Origin: Zychaea mexicana
Lineage: Eukaryota; Mucoromycota; Mucoromycetes; Mucorales; Lichtheimiaceae
Direction of reading: 5' to 3'
Assembly: GCF_025766255.1 (NCBI RefSeq)
Contig: NW_026516688.1
Coordinates: 1 to 64,000 of the forward strand
DNA: 64,000 nt
Shown: positions 63,668-64,000 of the stretch, piece after piece
Layout of the letters: the number at the start of each line of letters is the position of its first letter
Position numbering within the stretch: position 1 is the first letter of the stretch
Notes under the pieces: generated by a model
What the model saw: the letters and a program-made list of their open reading frames with translations, nothing else
Told to the model about the DNA's origin: nothing
The model's database searches: none
Made by a program: the position numbers and the translations under genes

Positions 63668-64000
63668 TATATAAAGAGACAATGTATTTAACCATCCCTT
63701 TCTGGTCTCATTCGACTGACTTGCAGACGATCATATGACAAAGGTCTACAGGATGCACATGGTCCTTGTTATTTCGTATAATGGACAGCTTCCCATCACT
63801 GGTAAATCTCTGGTATAACGAGCCGAGCACTTGGTACAACGTCATCGTAGTACAAACCTATGCCTATTGTACGATACGTTCCGTTGTTGGTTAGACGAAC
63901 GGAAGAGGAAGCATTTCAAAGCCGAGCAAACAAAAAGATTTTTCCAAGTGAGAACGAAAAGGCGAAACGATAAGAAGGACGAGTTGAGTCAAGTCGTTGG
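63668..64000. other. right flank, possible partial gene
   Basis: A plus-strand reading from about 63830 to the window end is open and basic (FRCWLDERKRKHFKAEQTKR, FFQVRTKRRNDKKDELSQ). An ATG-started reading in another frame (63781, MDSFPSLVNLWYNEPSTWYN) precedes it. They could be parts of one gene continuing past the window. There is no recognised family. Confidence 0.2.

Overview
The window reads as nuclear DNA of an early-diverging (Mucoromycota-like) filamentous fungus. This is inferred from compact genes with short GT-AG introns of about 45-140 bp, frequent CTAAT-type branch points, homopolymer and CAG/CTG microsatellites in coding and flanking DNA, a long-form CSL transcription factor, a very large Sel1-repeat protein, and dispersed DNA-transposon relics. 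Exon joins below were chosen by eye so that reading phases agree. They are models, not transcript-supported annotations.

Layout. 1-10.1 kb is gene-poor. It holds a decayed transposase-like relic (1.4-2.1 kb), a strongly AT-rich block (2.8-3.9 kb), and next to it a fragment of a nuclease-like family that recurs at 54 and 60 kb. 10.1-12.2 kb (minus) is an eight-exon gene whose 484-residue product matches KICS2/C12orf66, a KICSTOR subunit that acts on TORC1, which is unexpected in a fungus. A microsatellite-rich intergenic region follows, then a CSL (CBF1/Su(H)/LAG-1) transcription factor (14.3-18.2 kb, plus). 20.2-24.4 kb is an accessory patch with small inverted-repeat units, a decayed MULE transposase with a SWIM-type finger, and an adjoining OTU-protease-like ORF.

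24.9-49.9 kb is the conserved core: ENP2/NOL10 (ribosome biogenesis), an unrecognised small gene, a multi-pass membrane protein, an 1804-residue Sel1-repeat protein, an HSL-type alpha/beta hydrolase, PYM/WIBG (exon-junction-complex recycling), a His-rich tail-anchored protein, proteasome subunit alpha-5, and a PX/PXB/DUF3818 protein related to yeast YPR097W. These are housekeeping or trafficking genes and show no operon-like functional link.

51.65-63.67 kb is one large imperfect palindrome of about 12.0 kb. Its two outer ends are near-identical inverted copies of a Tc1/mariner-type DD34E transposon, each with an intact transposase. The outermost termini are CAGTTAGCGC with TA on both sides, so the whole block could have moved as one composite unit. 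Inside lie a PD-(D/E)XK-nuclease-like gene (complete on the right arm, 5'-truncated on the left), inverted 22-bp minisatellite arrays, older diverged inner arms and a short unique centre. This structure, and the KICS2 gene, are the most noteworthy parts of the window.
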